NCBI GenBank assembly: GCA_019931185.1
Contig: JAINDK010000043.1
Location: 1 to 48,028, forward strand
Direction: 5' to 3'
DNA: 48,028 nt
DNA from: Bryobacter sp. CoA8 C33
GTDB taxonomy: Bacteria > Acidobacteriota > Terriglobia > Bryobacterales > Bryobacteraceae
A program made the position numbers and the translations under genes. The notes beneath the pieces were generated by a model. That model did not search any database, had not been told where the DNA came from, and worked only from the letters and a program-made list of their open reading frames with translations. Below, one piece after another: positions 10,502 to 17,380 of the stretch. Every line of letters begins with the position of its first letter. Positions within the stretch are counted from its first letter, which is position 1.

Positions 10502-10705
10502 ATGCCTCGACTCAACTTCAAATCCATTGGACAGGGACTGAGAGGACTTTGGGCAGACTCAAGCGGTCAAGATCTGATCGAGTATGCGCTGCTGAGCAGC
10601 TTTATGGTGGTGGCGATTTGGATATTTTTCCCAACAGGTATGGTTGTTGCCATCAGCGGTATATTCAGCCGGTTGTTGAGTACCGCGAGTATTCTGGTGC
10701 CCTAG
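10502..10705 (+). CDS. Flp-type pilin (class IVb prepilin), orphan
   Basis: 67 aa. After a short basic leader comes SSG followed by QDLIEYALLSSFMVVAIWIF. This is the Flp/Fap prepilin pattern: cleavage after Gly, Glu at +5 and Tyr at +6 of the mature pilin, then a hydrophobic helix. Flp pilins are cut by a TadV/PilD-type peptidase and assembled by the Tad secretion machine. None of those genes is in this window. I chose the ATG at 10502; an in-frame TTG at 10463 would add 13 residues. The gene stands alone between the permease pair and a decayed sulfatase. Confidence 0.8.
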   Translation: MPRLNFKSIGQGLRGLWADSSGQDLIEYALLSSFMVVAIWIFFPTGMVVAISGIFSRLLSTASILVP

Positions 10706-10878
10706 GGATTTAGGGGGCTTAACGCCATTGAGGCATTGGGTTGATGGTGTGATTCAAGTTGGGATTGAGTAAGGGCATGAAGATGGTGGCGGCGCGGAAC
10801 GGCTGGAAGGAGAGGTGTCAAGCAGGATGGGAAATTTATTGGTGCCGGAGTGATGTTGTGGAAGGAGTTGAGAGGGGT

Positions 10879-11404
10879 CTAGCCGGATGCGTTGACAATG
10901 GGAGGGTGGAAATCGCGTTCCTCGAAGTGGCCCTTGCCGGCAGGGAGGGGGGCGTAATCGGAGAATGGATCGGAAGATTTGCCGTGGCAGCGGCAGCCGA
11001 CATGATTGGGTGTGATGATCCAGAGGTTGCTTTCGTATAGGCCGGATTTGTTGAGGGTGTCAGGGAGGAGGCTGATCCGGGAGTGGGTAAAGTAGGGCAT
11101 TTCGGGGCAGGCCCATTGTGGGCATAGAGGAAGAAGAGCATTGGGGAGCAGGTTGGGAAGGTGGCGAGGAAGTTGTTGGGGCCGCAGTGATCGCCGCCGA
11201 GCCGCCAATTGCCGAATGAGGTGGAGCGATAGCCGATAGGGGAGAGAGCCTTTGGGGTGCGGAGGGTGAGCAGGAGGTGCAGGCTTGGGTAAAGCGGGCG
11301 CCTACGAGGGCGAGGGCGTCGATGTTGGGAGTCTGGTAGATGGGATGGCCGGAGGTGGCGAAGTTCCGCCAGCCGAGGCTGTCAAAGAGTATGAGAGCGA
11401 TGCA
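10879..11404 (-). pseudogene. Sulfatase pseudogene (frameshifted and internally deleted)
   Basis: The 750 bases between the pilin and the regulator hold no intact gene, but the minus strand carries recognisable sulfatase fragments. At 11259-11404 ALILFDSLGWRNFATSGHP, then YQTPNIDALA, then CTSCSPSA match the arylsulfatase N-terminus up to the formylglycine Cys of the CxPSR motif (codon at 11270-11272). The frame then shifts; GYRSTSFGNWRLGGDH matches the GKWHLGG block. A third piece ending at 10879 (SGLYESNLWIITPNHVG, then DYAPLPAGKGHFEERD) matches the late TSDHG and APLRAGKG region. At about 175 codons in total versus 450-500 for the family, most of the middle is gone. No function is expected. 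Confidence 0.85.
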
Positions 11405-11457
11405 GGGGCGGGGAGGCGGGTTTGGTTTCTAAACACTTTGGCCTTACATTAGTCAGT

Positions 11458-12081
11458 ATGGAAATCCAGCCCTCACCGGCAATGGTCGAAATCGCTGTGC
11501 TCGATGACGACAACGACTTCCGTGGTTATATGGAGGACGTTCTGGCCGAGGACCAGCAGTATGCGGTGAAGGTGTATGCGCATCCCGAGGATCTGTTTCT
11601 TGCCGCCGAGCAGAGATTGCCGGATATCGTTTTGCTGGACATGAAGATGGGGGATTTTCTGGGGGAACAAGTACTGGATCAACTTTTGGCGCGCTGGCCG
11701 AAGCTATGCGTGATTATCGTGACCGGATATCCATCGCTTGACGATATGAGGACGGCGCTAAAGCGAAAGGCGTTCGATTATCTTGCCAAGCCGTTTAGCC
11801 TGGCGAAGTTGCGGGCGACGCTGGGCAATGCGATCGAGACGTTTGGATTGGGGAGGGCGGCGCAGGACAGGTTGCGGGAGAGGCTGGGGCACCGGATCAA
11901 GCTATTGCGGGTGGAGCGGGACTGGAGCTTGAAGGATGTGGCGGCGGCCACGAAGTTAAGCGTGAGCCAGATCAGCTCGATCGAGCGGGGGGCGCATCTG
12001 CCTTCACTTGAGAGTTTTCTGGCGATCTGCAAGGCCTTTGACCGGAAGCCTTCGGAGATTCTGGCAGCGATTGAATTCTAG
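11458..12081 (+). CDS. Response regulator: receiver domain fused to an XRE helix-turn-helix
   Basis: About 207 aa. Residues about 10-125 form a CheY-like receiver with the acidic pocket (VLDDDND), phosphoacceptor Asp61 (VLLDMKMG), Thr89 (VTGYPS) and Lys111 (LAKPF). After a short linker, residues about 135-205 form an XRE/Cro-type helix-turn-helix (LKDVAAATKLSVSQISSIE, then RGAHLPSLESFLAI). Receiver domains usually drive OmpR, NarL or NtrC outputs; an XRE output is unusual. No histidine kinase is adjacent. Start choice is uncertain: a TTG at 11422 has GGGAGG five bases upstream and would add 12 residues, and an ATG at 11482 is also possible. A small unknown gene follows after 24 bases. Confidence 0.85.
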   Translation: MEIQPSPAMVEIAVLDDDNDFRGYMEDVLAEDQQYAVKVYAHPEDLFLAAEQRLPDIVLLDMKMGDFLGEQVLDQLLARWPKLCVIIVTGYPSLDDMRTALKRKAFDYLAKPFSLAKLRATLGNAIETFGLGRAAQDRLRERLGHRIKLLRVERDWSLKDVAAATKLSVSQISSIERGAHLPSLESFLAICKAFDRKPSEILAAIEF

Positions 12082-12105
12082 AGTGGGATTGAGAGGAGGG
12101 CAAGG

Positions 12106-12561
12106 ATGAAGGTGTTGTTTGAAATCGCGACGATCGAGGAATTGCGGATCGGGGTGAAGCCGAGGCAGGGGATGATGATGGGGCCGGTGGGTGATTATAC
12201 GGACCGGGAACTGTACGACCAAGAGGAGCGTCGGATGGGGACGGTGAAGGAACTGTTGTACGAACGGTGGAACGAGCGTGCATTGCCGGACGGGGCGGGC
12301 AGGCACGACCAGGTGGAGTTTGTGAGAAACCCGGTGAAGATGGAATATCGGGGAGCGCTGATGGAGTGTGACGTGCTGGCGACGCTGATCGTGGGACGGG
12401 AGCGATTCACTCTAGAGCTCGACGAGGTACAAATGGCGATGCTGCGGGGCGAGGGTCCTGAGGTGGAGATGCCAGACCCGGAGACAGCGGGAGTGAGGCA
12501 CGGAGCGGATGAAATGGTGGAGGCCGAGTTTATGATCTCGGCGGTGCGTCCTTACGCGTGA
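12106..12561 (+). CDS. Hypothetical protein downstream of the receiver-XRE regulator
   Basis: 151 aa, soluble, acidic, with no signal peptide or membrane segment. I do not recognise a family. The first part (MKVLFEIATIEELRIGV) looks like a beta-strand followed by a helix; a Met-rich GMMMGPVGDYTD stretch and a Glu-rich tail follow. The ATG has AGGAGG seven bases upstream, a strong site, which supports it as a real gene. It lies 24 bases after the regulator with no terminator between, so they are probably co-transcribed, and it may be part of the same response. Confidence 0.6.
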   Translation: MKVLFEIATIEELRIGVKPRQGMMMGPVGDYTDRELYDQEERRMGTVKELLYERWNERALPDGAGRHDQVEFVRNPVKMEYRGALMECDVLATLIVGRERFTLELDEVQMAMLRGEGPEVEMPDPETAGVRHGADEMVEAEFMISAVRPYA

Positions 12562-12783
12562 GGAAGCGGAACGGCGTAAAACTAGTTGCGGCAGCAACTA
12601 AGTTATGGGGTGAGGCGGGAGAGGGAGAGAGGGCCCGATAAGGGGTTGCCAACACAGGCGGCGAGATGTGGGTAAGATAAAAGTACAGTTTTGAGGTTGG
12701 CTGGGTTCGGTATTGGCGATTTGCATGGCTGGCTCGGAATCCCTCAGTAACGATGAAAAGTAGTAGACAGTTTAGGAGACACG

Positions 12784-13113
12784 ATGACGAATATCTACGT
12801 GGGGAATCTTTCCTTCCGTACGACCGAGATGGATCTGGAGACGGCATTTGCCGTTTACGGAGCGGTCGATAAGGCCACGATTGTAAAGGAGCGTGAGACG
12901 GGGCGCAGCCGCGGTTTCGGTTTTGTTGAAATGCCGAACGCGGAAGAGGCGCAGCGTGCCATTGCTGGAATGAACGGTAAAGATTTGGGTGGAAGAGCTT
13001 TGCAGGTAAATGAAGCGCGTCCGCGGGAAGAGCGCGGTCCCCGTCCGGGCGGTGGTGGAGGCGGCCGTCCCGGCGGCGGCTTCAACCGGGACCGGCGCGA
13101 ACCTCGCTGGTAG
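12784..13113 (+). CDS. RRM-domain RNA-binding protein with Gly-rich tail
   Basis: 109 aa. One RNA-recognition motif fills residues 1-80: RNP2 is IYVGNL (4-9) and RNP1 is RGFGFVEM, each with the aromatic residues that stack on bases. The tail (about 80-109) is Arg/Gly-rich (RPGGGGGGRPGGG and RDRREPRW), like small cold-inducible RNA-binding proteins of cyanobacteria and other bacteria. It probably binds single-stranded RNA as a chaperone or in cold acclimation. The start has AGGAG seven bases upstream. A 220-base leader without a gene precedes it; the only structure I see there is a weak 7-bp hairpin at 12583-12600. A terminator follows at 13138. Confidence 0.93.
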   Translation: MTNIYVGNLSFRTTEMDLETAFAVYGAVDKATIVKERETGRSRGFGFVEMPNAEEAQRAIAGMNGKDLGGRALQVNEARPREERGPRPGGGGGGRPGGGFNRDRREPRW

Positions 13114-13119
13114 GCGTCA

Positions 13120-13434
13120 TCATCCTTTTTTTGCACGGAGCGGAGGAGCGATCCTCCGCTCTTGCTTTTCATGGAGAGGCATGAGTTCGGCGGTGATCCA
13201 GGCGAAGGCGGCGTCAAGACCTTGCTCGAGGTAGAGGCGGCCGATGCGGGCTTCAAGGGTGGTGGCATCGCCGAGGGACTGGAGGAAGCGGTTGGAGGTC
13301 ATGCGGATGGCGAGAGGGTTATCGATACCGGAGCCTTGGGCGAGGATGCGCTGGCGGGCGAAGAGGGTGAGAACGGAATCACCGATCCAGGCGAGTTCGA
13401 GTTGTTCGCGGGTGCGTTGTTGTTTTGCGGTCAT
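13120..13434 (-). CDS. Mini-ribonuclease III-like protein
   Basis: 104 aa. The RNase III signature appears as QLELAWIGDSVLTLFARQRI near the start (compare LALAYIGDAIFEVYVRHHLL in Mini-III), with the metal-binding Glu and Asp in place. The second half DATTLEARIGRLYLEQG matches the YRYSTAFEALLGYLFL helix of Mini-III. Mini-III enzymes (MrnC) lack a double-stranded RNA-binding domain and trim 23S rRNA ends in Firmicutes; that role is inferred here. At 104 aa it is shorter than the usual 130-140, mainly in the loop between the two halves. The start follows the lipoprotein stop by one base in a four-gene operon, and its end overlaps the RRM terminator. Confidence 0.72.
   Translation of the reverse strand: MTAKQQRTREQLELAWIGDSVLTLFARQRILAQGSGIDNPLAIRMTSNRFLQSLGDATTLEARIGRLYLEQGLDAAFAWITAELMPLHEKQERRIAPPLRAKKG
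13138..13169 (+). terminator. Intrinsic terminator for the RRM gene, inside the Mini-III-like coding region
   Basis: A perfect 10-bp stem GAGCGGAGGA (13138-13147) with TCCTCCGCTC (13152-13161) closes a GCGA tetraloop, followed by TTGCTTTT. It reads as a terminator on the plus strand, 24 bases after the RRM stop. The same bases encode the last residues of the convergent RNase gene (roughly QERRIAPPLR), so the sequence serves two purposes. Confidence 0.82.
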
Positions 13435-13435
13435 G

Positions 13436-13837
13436 TTATTGGGGTAGGGCAGCGGCGCGGGCCAGGGCGAGGCGGAGCGGCAGATTTTCGAGTGGGACGA
13501 GGCCGGAGGGGGTGCGGAGCTGGTTTTGAGAAGAGGGGGTGAGGCGGGAGGGATCCCAGTACTGGCGGATGGATTTGCCGGGGAAGAGGGCAAGTTGTTG
13601 GGTGGAGGGAGGCTGGGGAGTGCGCCAAACGATATGGAGGCGGAGGGGGGTGCGGCGGTATTCGGCGAGGATCGGGAGCAGCGGACCAGTGGAAGGGGGG
13701 AGCGAGTCGACGGTGAACAGGAGTGGGGCCGAGAGTGGAGCGGCGAGGGAGGAGAGGGATTCCTGCTCGACTGGGGTGAGGCCCGGGCCGGAGGAGCAGG
13801 CGGAGAGAAGGAGAACGAAGAGGGCGAGGCGTCTCAT
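13436..13837 (-). CDS. Small lipoprotein of unknown function
   Basis: 133 aa. The N-terminus MRRLALFVLLLSACSSG is a lipoprotein signal with the lipobox LSAC, so the mature protein is lipid-anchored at Cys14. The remainder is Pro/Leu-rich and ends LRLALARAAALPQ; no domain is recognised. The phrase YRRTPLRLHIVWRTP suggests a short beta-strand segment. Its start overlaps the stop of the upstream TPR-like gene as ATGA, and the Mini-III-like gene follows directly. The tight coupling places it in the chdC operon, without revealing its job. Confidence 0.7.
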   Translation of the reverse strand: MRRLALFVLLLSACSSGPGLTPVEQESLSSLAAPLSAPLLFTVDSLPPSTGPLLPILAEYRRTPLRLHIVWRTPQPPSTQQLALFPGKSIRQYWDPSRLTPSSQNQLRTPSGLVPLENLPLRLALARAAALPQ

Positions 13838-14748
13838 GCGTGGAGGAGGGCTTCGAATTCCTGGCGGTAGATTTGGAGGCGTGCGGGTTTGAGGAAGCAG
13901 TAGCGGGGCTCGGAGAGTTGGGCGAATTCGCGGCGGGCCTCCTCGGGGCGCTTGGCGGCGAGAAGGAGGTTGGCGACTTCGCGGCGGTAGAGGTGGTTGG
14001 AGGGGAATTCCTGGGCGAGGGTTTGCATGATGGCGACGGCGCGTTCGGGGTGTTGTTCGCGGCGCTCGACGAGGGCAAGCAGGACCTGGGCTTCGAGTTT
14101 GGCGCGGAAGCCGTATTGGGCGACGGCCCGAAGGCCATCGATGCCTTTGGCTTTCTCGCCGCTGAAGCCGACGAGGAAGCCGAGGGCTTTGATGAAAAAA
14201 GGGAGGCTGCCGAGGACGTACTCATGGAAGGAGGGCACGAGTTGGGCATCGAGCAGGCGGGAATCGAGCGAGAGTGCGCGAGCGTGGAGTTTGCGGGCCT
14301 CGCCGGCGGTCTGCAGGGCGGTGCGCCAGTGTTTATCGATGAGGAGGGCGAGATTGGCGCGGTGAGTCTGGCTGACACCGAGGGCGTAGAGGGAGTCGGT
14401 GGATTGACCGCGAGCGTGAGCGGCTTGTTCGGCGCGGGCCAAAGCGGTGGAGAAGCGGGCGCGCTCGGATGGAGAAAAGGGGACGGGGGGGCGGTTGAGG
14501 TAGGAGGAGATGCTGAGGGCGACGGCGCCGTCGAGGGCGTCGGCGGCGAAGAGGGCGCGATAGAGGATGGCGTAGGCGAGGTTGTTGTGATGATGGGGGT
14601 CGGCTGGGGATTGGGCGCAGTCTTTTTCGAGCAAGGGGATGGCGGCTTCGAAGTCGAGGTTATAGAGGCGGTGGAAAGCGGCGGAGTGCCGCCAATCCTG
14701 GGCGGCGGCCGGGATGAGGGTCGAGAAAAGGAAAGCGCGGCGCTTCAT
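13834..14748 (-). CDS. Exported TPR-like helical-repeat protein
   Basis: 304 aa. A short signal-like start (MKRRAFLFSTLIPAAAQ) is followed by an all-helical protein with tetratricopeptide-like segments, for example FEAAIPLLEKDCAQSPADPH near the front and ERAVAIMQTLAQEFPSNHLY and RPEEARREFAQLSEP at the end. TPR proteins bind partners rather than catalyse; the partner is not evident. The start overlaps the chdC stop as ATGA, and its stop overlaps the lipoprotein start in the same way. All three are thus coupled in one operon. Confidence 0.75.
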   Translation of the reverse strand: MKRRAFLFSTLIPAAAQDWRHSAAFHRLYNLDFEAAIPLLEKDCAQSPADPHHHNNLAYAILYRALFAADALDGAVALSISSYLNRPPVPFSPSERARFSTALARAEQAAHARGQSTDSLYALGVSQTHRANLALLIDKHWRTALQTAGEARKLHARALSLDSRLLDAQLVPSFHEYVLGSLPFFIKALGFLVGFSGEKAKGIDGLRAVAQYGFRAKLEAQVLLALVERREQHPERAVAIMQTLAQEFPSNHLYRREVANLLLAAKRPEEARREFAQLSEPRYCFLKPARLQIYRQEFEALLHA

Positions 14749-15551
14749 GAATGTAAGAGGTGTGAGAGGCGGCCGGCGTTGCAGCGGGAGCCGACATAAA
14801 AGGGGCCGAATTGGGCGTAGATGGCGCTGACGGGGTCGAAGCGCATTTCATAGATGAGTTTCTTGAAGACGAGGGGGTCTTCGGCGAAGAGGTCGACTCC
14901 CCACTCCCAATCGTCGAGGCCGATGGAGCCGGAGATGATCTGGCGTACTTCGCCGGCGTAGCGGCGGCCGACGAGGCCGTGTTCGTGCATGAGGGCGGCG
15001 CGTTGTTCGAGAGGGAGGGAGTACCAGTTTTTGTCCTCACCGCGGCGGCGGTCCATGGGGTAGAAGCAGACGAATTCGGCGGGAGGGACTTCGGGGAAGA
15101 GGCGGGGGGCCATGGCTTTGCGCTGGCGGTCGAGGGTGTCGTGGATGGAATTTTTCCAGGGCTCGGAGTGGGGCTCGATACCCTCTGCGGCGAGGCTGCC
15201 GTAGACCTTGCCGGTGCTTTCGTAGAGGCCGAGTTCGACGACGCTGAGGTAGGAGGATGTGGGTTGGCAATACTCCCAAATGCCGAGTTGACGGATGGCC
15301 CATTCGGCCTGGCTGAGGGCGGGGAAATCGGGGCGGAAGTGGATGAGCATGAAGTCGGCCTTGTGGCCGAAGATCGAGAAAAGAGCGCTGTGGGAGCCCA
15401 TGGAGGAGAGGGAGGAGTTGAGTTCGGCGAGGAGGGAGGAACGGGTGGCCGCATCGAGAGTGCGCCAGGGTCCCCAGCTGATGCGGAACATCTGATGGAG
15501 CAGGGCAGCCCCTTCGAGGGTGAGGGGCATTTGCGGAAGTGTCAAACTCAT
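14745..15551 (-). CDS. chdC: Coproheme decarboxylase (chlorite dismutase family)
   Basis: 268 aa (also called HemQ). It converts coproheme to heme b by two peroxide-driven decarboxylations, the last step of the coproporphyrin-dependent heme pathway. The core FYPMDRRRGEDKNWYSLP and SGSIGLDDWEWGVDLFA are typical. Key residues fit by spacing with Listeria ChdC: Tyr164 (catalytic, like Tyr147), His191 (axial ligand, like His174) and Gln204 (distal, like Gln187), 27 and 13 apart in both. No other heme gene is in the window. It heads a four-gene minus-strand operon. The start is only nine bases from the divergent DMT transporter start, and neither has a visible ribosome binding site. Confidence 0.95.
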   Translation of the reverse strand: MSLTLPQMPLTLEGAALLHQMFRISWGPWRTLDAATRSSLLAELNSSLSSMGSHSALFSIFGHKADFMLIHFRPDFPALSQAEWAIRQLGIWEYCQPTSSYLSVVELGLYESTGKVYGSLAAEGIEPHSEPWKNSIHDTLDRQRKAMAPRLFPEVPPAEFVCFYPMDRRRGEDKNWYSLPLEQRAALMHEHGLVGRRYAGEVRQIISGSIGLDDWEWGVDLFAEDPLVFKKLIYEMRFDPVSAIYAQFGPFYVGSRCNAGRLSHLLHS

Positions 15552-15560
15552 AAATAGATT

Positions 15561-16454
15561 ATGGCAACGCCCCGGGGGATCTGGATTGGCTCAGCCTTTG
15601 GCGCCCTGGGGGCGCTGGGCTTTGCGGCGAAAGCGATATTGATCAAGGTTGCGTATCAACTGGCGCCGGTGGATTCGACAACAATTTTGGCATTGCGTGT
15701 ATTATTCAGCGTGCCGGCGTTTGTGATGATGGCCTGGTATGGGAACCCGGACGGGGAGAAGCTGAGCCGGCGGGATCAACTGATACTGGTGTGGCTGGGG
15801 TTCAACGGCTATTATGTGGCGAGTTTTTTTGATTTTTGGGGACTGGAATACGTGACGGCGGCGCTTGAGCGGCTGATTCTGTTCACGTATCCGGGGATTG
15901 TGCTGATCTTGAACGCGGTGTGGTTCAAGCGGGCGATCCGCAAGCATGAGTACGGGGCGCTGGGGCTTTCCTGGCTTGGGATTGCCCTGGTGTTTTATCA
16001 CGATCTGGCGTCGAGCCGGCAGCCGGATGCGGTATGGAAGGGGGCGGGGCTGATATTTTTGAGTTCGCTGACCTATGCGATCTACCTGGTGGGATCGGGC
16101 CGGGTGATTCACCGGATCGGGAGCGTGCGGCTGACGGGGATCGTGGTGAGCGTGGCCTCGGGTTTCATCGTGGGGCACTTCTTGTTAACGCATCGGGTAT
16201 CGGCGCTGCGGCAGCCGGGGGAGATCTATCAGGTGGCGGCGGCGCTAGCGGTGTTTTCGACGATTCTGCCGATTTACTTTACTTCGGAGGCGATCAAGCG
16301 GATCGGCGCGAACCGGACGTCGATCGTGGCCTCGATCGGGCCGGTGTTCACGATCTGGCTGGGGCAGATTTTTCTGAACGAAACGGTGAGCGTGACGCAG
16401 TTGTGCGGCACGGCGCTGGTGCTGAGCGGGGTGCTACTGGTGAGTTCGCGTTAG
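15561..16454 (+). CDS. EamA-type (DMT superfamily) transporter
   Basis: 297 aa integral membrane protein with about ten helices in two EamA repeats. The first repeat starts at GIWIGSAFGALGALGFAAKA and has the typical ALRVLFSVPAF turn; the second starts near WKGAGLIFLSSLTYAIYLV and ends with IGANRTSIVASIGPVFT and LCGTALVLSGVLL. Family members export amino acids, sugars or related metabolites; the substrate cannot be told. It is transcribed away from chdC with a nine-base gap between start codons. Its stop overlaps the stop of the convergent UspA gene by four bases. Confidence 0.9.
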   Translation: MATPRGIWIGSAFGALGALGFAAKAILIKVAYQLAPVDSTTILALRVLFSVPAFVMMAWYGNPDGEKLSRRDQLILVWLGFNGYYVASFFDFWGLEYVTAALERLILFTYPGIVLILNAVWFKRAIRKHEYGALGLSWLGIALVFYHDLASSRQPDAVWKGAGLIFLSSLTYAIYLVGSGRVIHRIGSVRLTGIVVSVASGFIVGHFLLTHRVSALRQPGEIYQVAAALAVFSTILPIYFTSEAIKRIGANRTSIVASIGPVFTIWLGQIFLNETVSVTQLCGTALVLSGVLLVSSR

Positions 16455-17302
16455 ACGCTGAGAACCGGGACGCCGCTTTCGCGGATGATCGAGTAGGTGT
16501 AGGAGCGCATGGCGGCGAGACCGTGGGCGGTACTGCGGGCGATGACGATAAGGTCGCTGCTGGTTTGCTTGACGAGGGAAGCGATGGTTTTGCCGGGGTC
16601 GCCCTGCTCGATGAAGACTTCGACTTGCATGCCGCGGGTGAGACCGGCGAGGCGTTCGCGGACGGCGGATTCAAAGTGGAGTTCGTGGGAGTGCTCGATG
16701 TTGAAGCCGATGTGGCTGTGCAGGCCGGTCATGGCGTGGAGGACGACGAGTTGGGAGCCGAGGCGGGAGGCGAGGTCCTGGGCGGCGGCGAGAACGGCTG
16801 GGGAACTTTCGCTCAAGTCGATGGCGGCGGCGATTTTGCGGAAGTGGATGTCTTCGAGGCGGGGTTCTTCCATATGGGCGCCGGTGAGGACGGGGCAACG
16901 GGAGTCGTGAAGGACCTTGGAGGTAACGCTACCGAGGAGGAAGCGGCGGAAGGGGCCGTAGCCATGGGTGGGAAGGACGATGAGGTCTACGGCGCGGCTA
17001 GAGGCGTATTCGACGATTTGTTCGCTGGGGAAGCCTTCGAGGAGGACGCGCTCGACGGGCATGGCGGCGAACTCGGCGAGGCAGGTGGAGTTGAGGCGAT
17101 CCTGGGCGAGTTTGCGGCGGGTATCCATGAGTTCCTGGAGGATGGGGCCGCCGGCCTCGAGAACGGCAGCTTCGTAGTCGGGCGGAGGGACGACATGGAG
17201 GAGGATGGTCTCAAAGGGTGATTTACGGAAGAGTTGTTGAACGTAGTGGGCCGCGGCGGCATCGCGCGGGGAGAAATCGACCGGCATCAAGACGCGTTTC
17301 AT
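16451..17302 (-). CDS. Tandem universal stress protein (two UspA domains)
   Basis: About 283 aa with two UspA folds. Domain one (residues 1-140) begins KRVLMPVDFSPRD and has the ATP-binding G-x2-G-x9-G-[ST] pattern in THGYGPFRRFLLGSV. Domain two begins KIAAAIDLSES, has STAHGLAAMRSYTYS at the same place with the glycine pattern mostly lost, and ends SGVPVLSV. One domain therefore probably binds ATP and the other does not. It is a cytoplasmic stress-response protein, with no more specific role visible. I chose the ATG at 17302 because an upstream TTG at 17311 adds only three residues. It is convergent with the DMT transporter. Confidence 0.9.
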   Translation of the reverse strand: MKRVLMPVDFSPRDAAAAHYVQQLFRKSPFETILLHVVPPPDYEAAVLEAGGPILQELMDTRRKLAQDRLNSTCLAEFAAMPVERVLLEGFPSEQIVEYASSRAVDLIVLPTHGYGPFRRFLLGSVTSKVLHDSRCPVLTGAHMEEPRLEDIHFRKIAAAIDLSESSPAVLAAAQDLASRLGSQLVVLHAMTGLHSHIGFNIEHSHELHFESAVRERLAGLTRGMQVEVFIEQGDPGKTIASLVKQTSSDLIVIARSTAHGLAAMRSYTYSIIRESGVPVLSV

Positions 17303-17380
17303 TCTCCACAAGATATCTCAAAGTGGGGGCAAGGGTGGAGGAAAGAGCGAGGAAAACCCGCATGTTATTCTCAGGTTGTG

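Noticed and set aside
12583-12600. 7-bp inverted repeat TAGTTGC/GCAACTA with a 4-base loop before the RRM gene
   Set aside because: Short, with no U tract and no other support; chance is likely in a 220-base leader.
16034-17221. Long plus-strand frame of 395 codons across the UspA gene
   Set aside because: It is Gly/Glu/Ala-rich with low complexity and lies opposite the tandem UspA gene, whose motifs are clear. Antisense frames stay open easily in this GC-rich DNA.
17234-17380. Upstream extension of the TldD-like gene to 17234
   Set aside because: It overlaps the divergent UspA start and adds a polar stretch before the signal-like hydrophobic segment.
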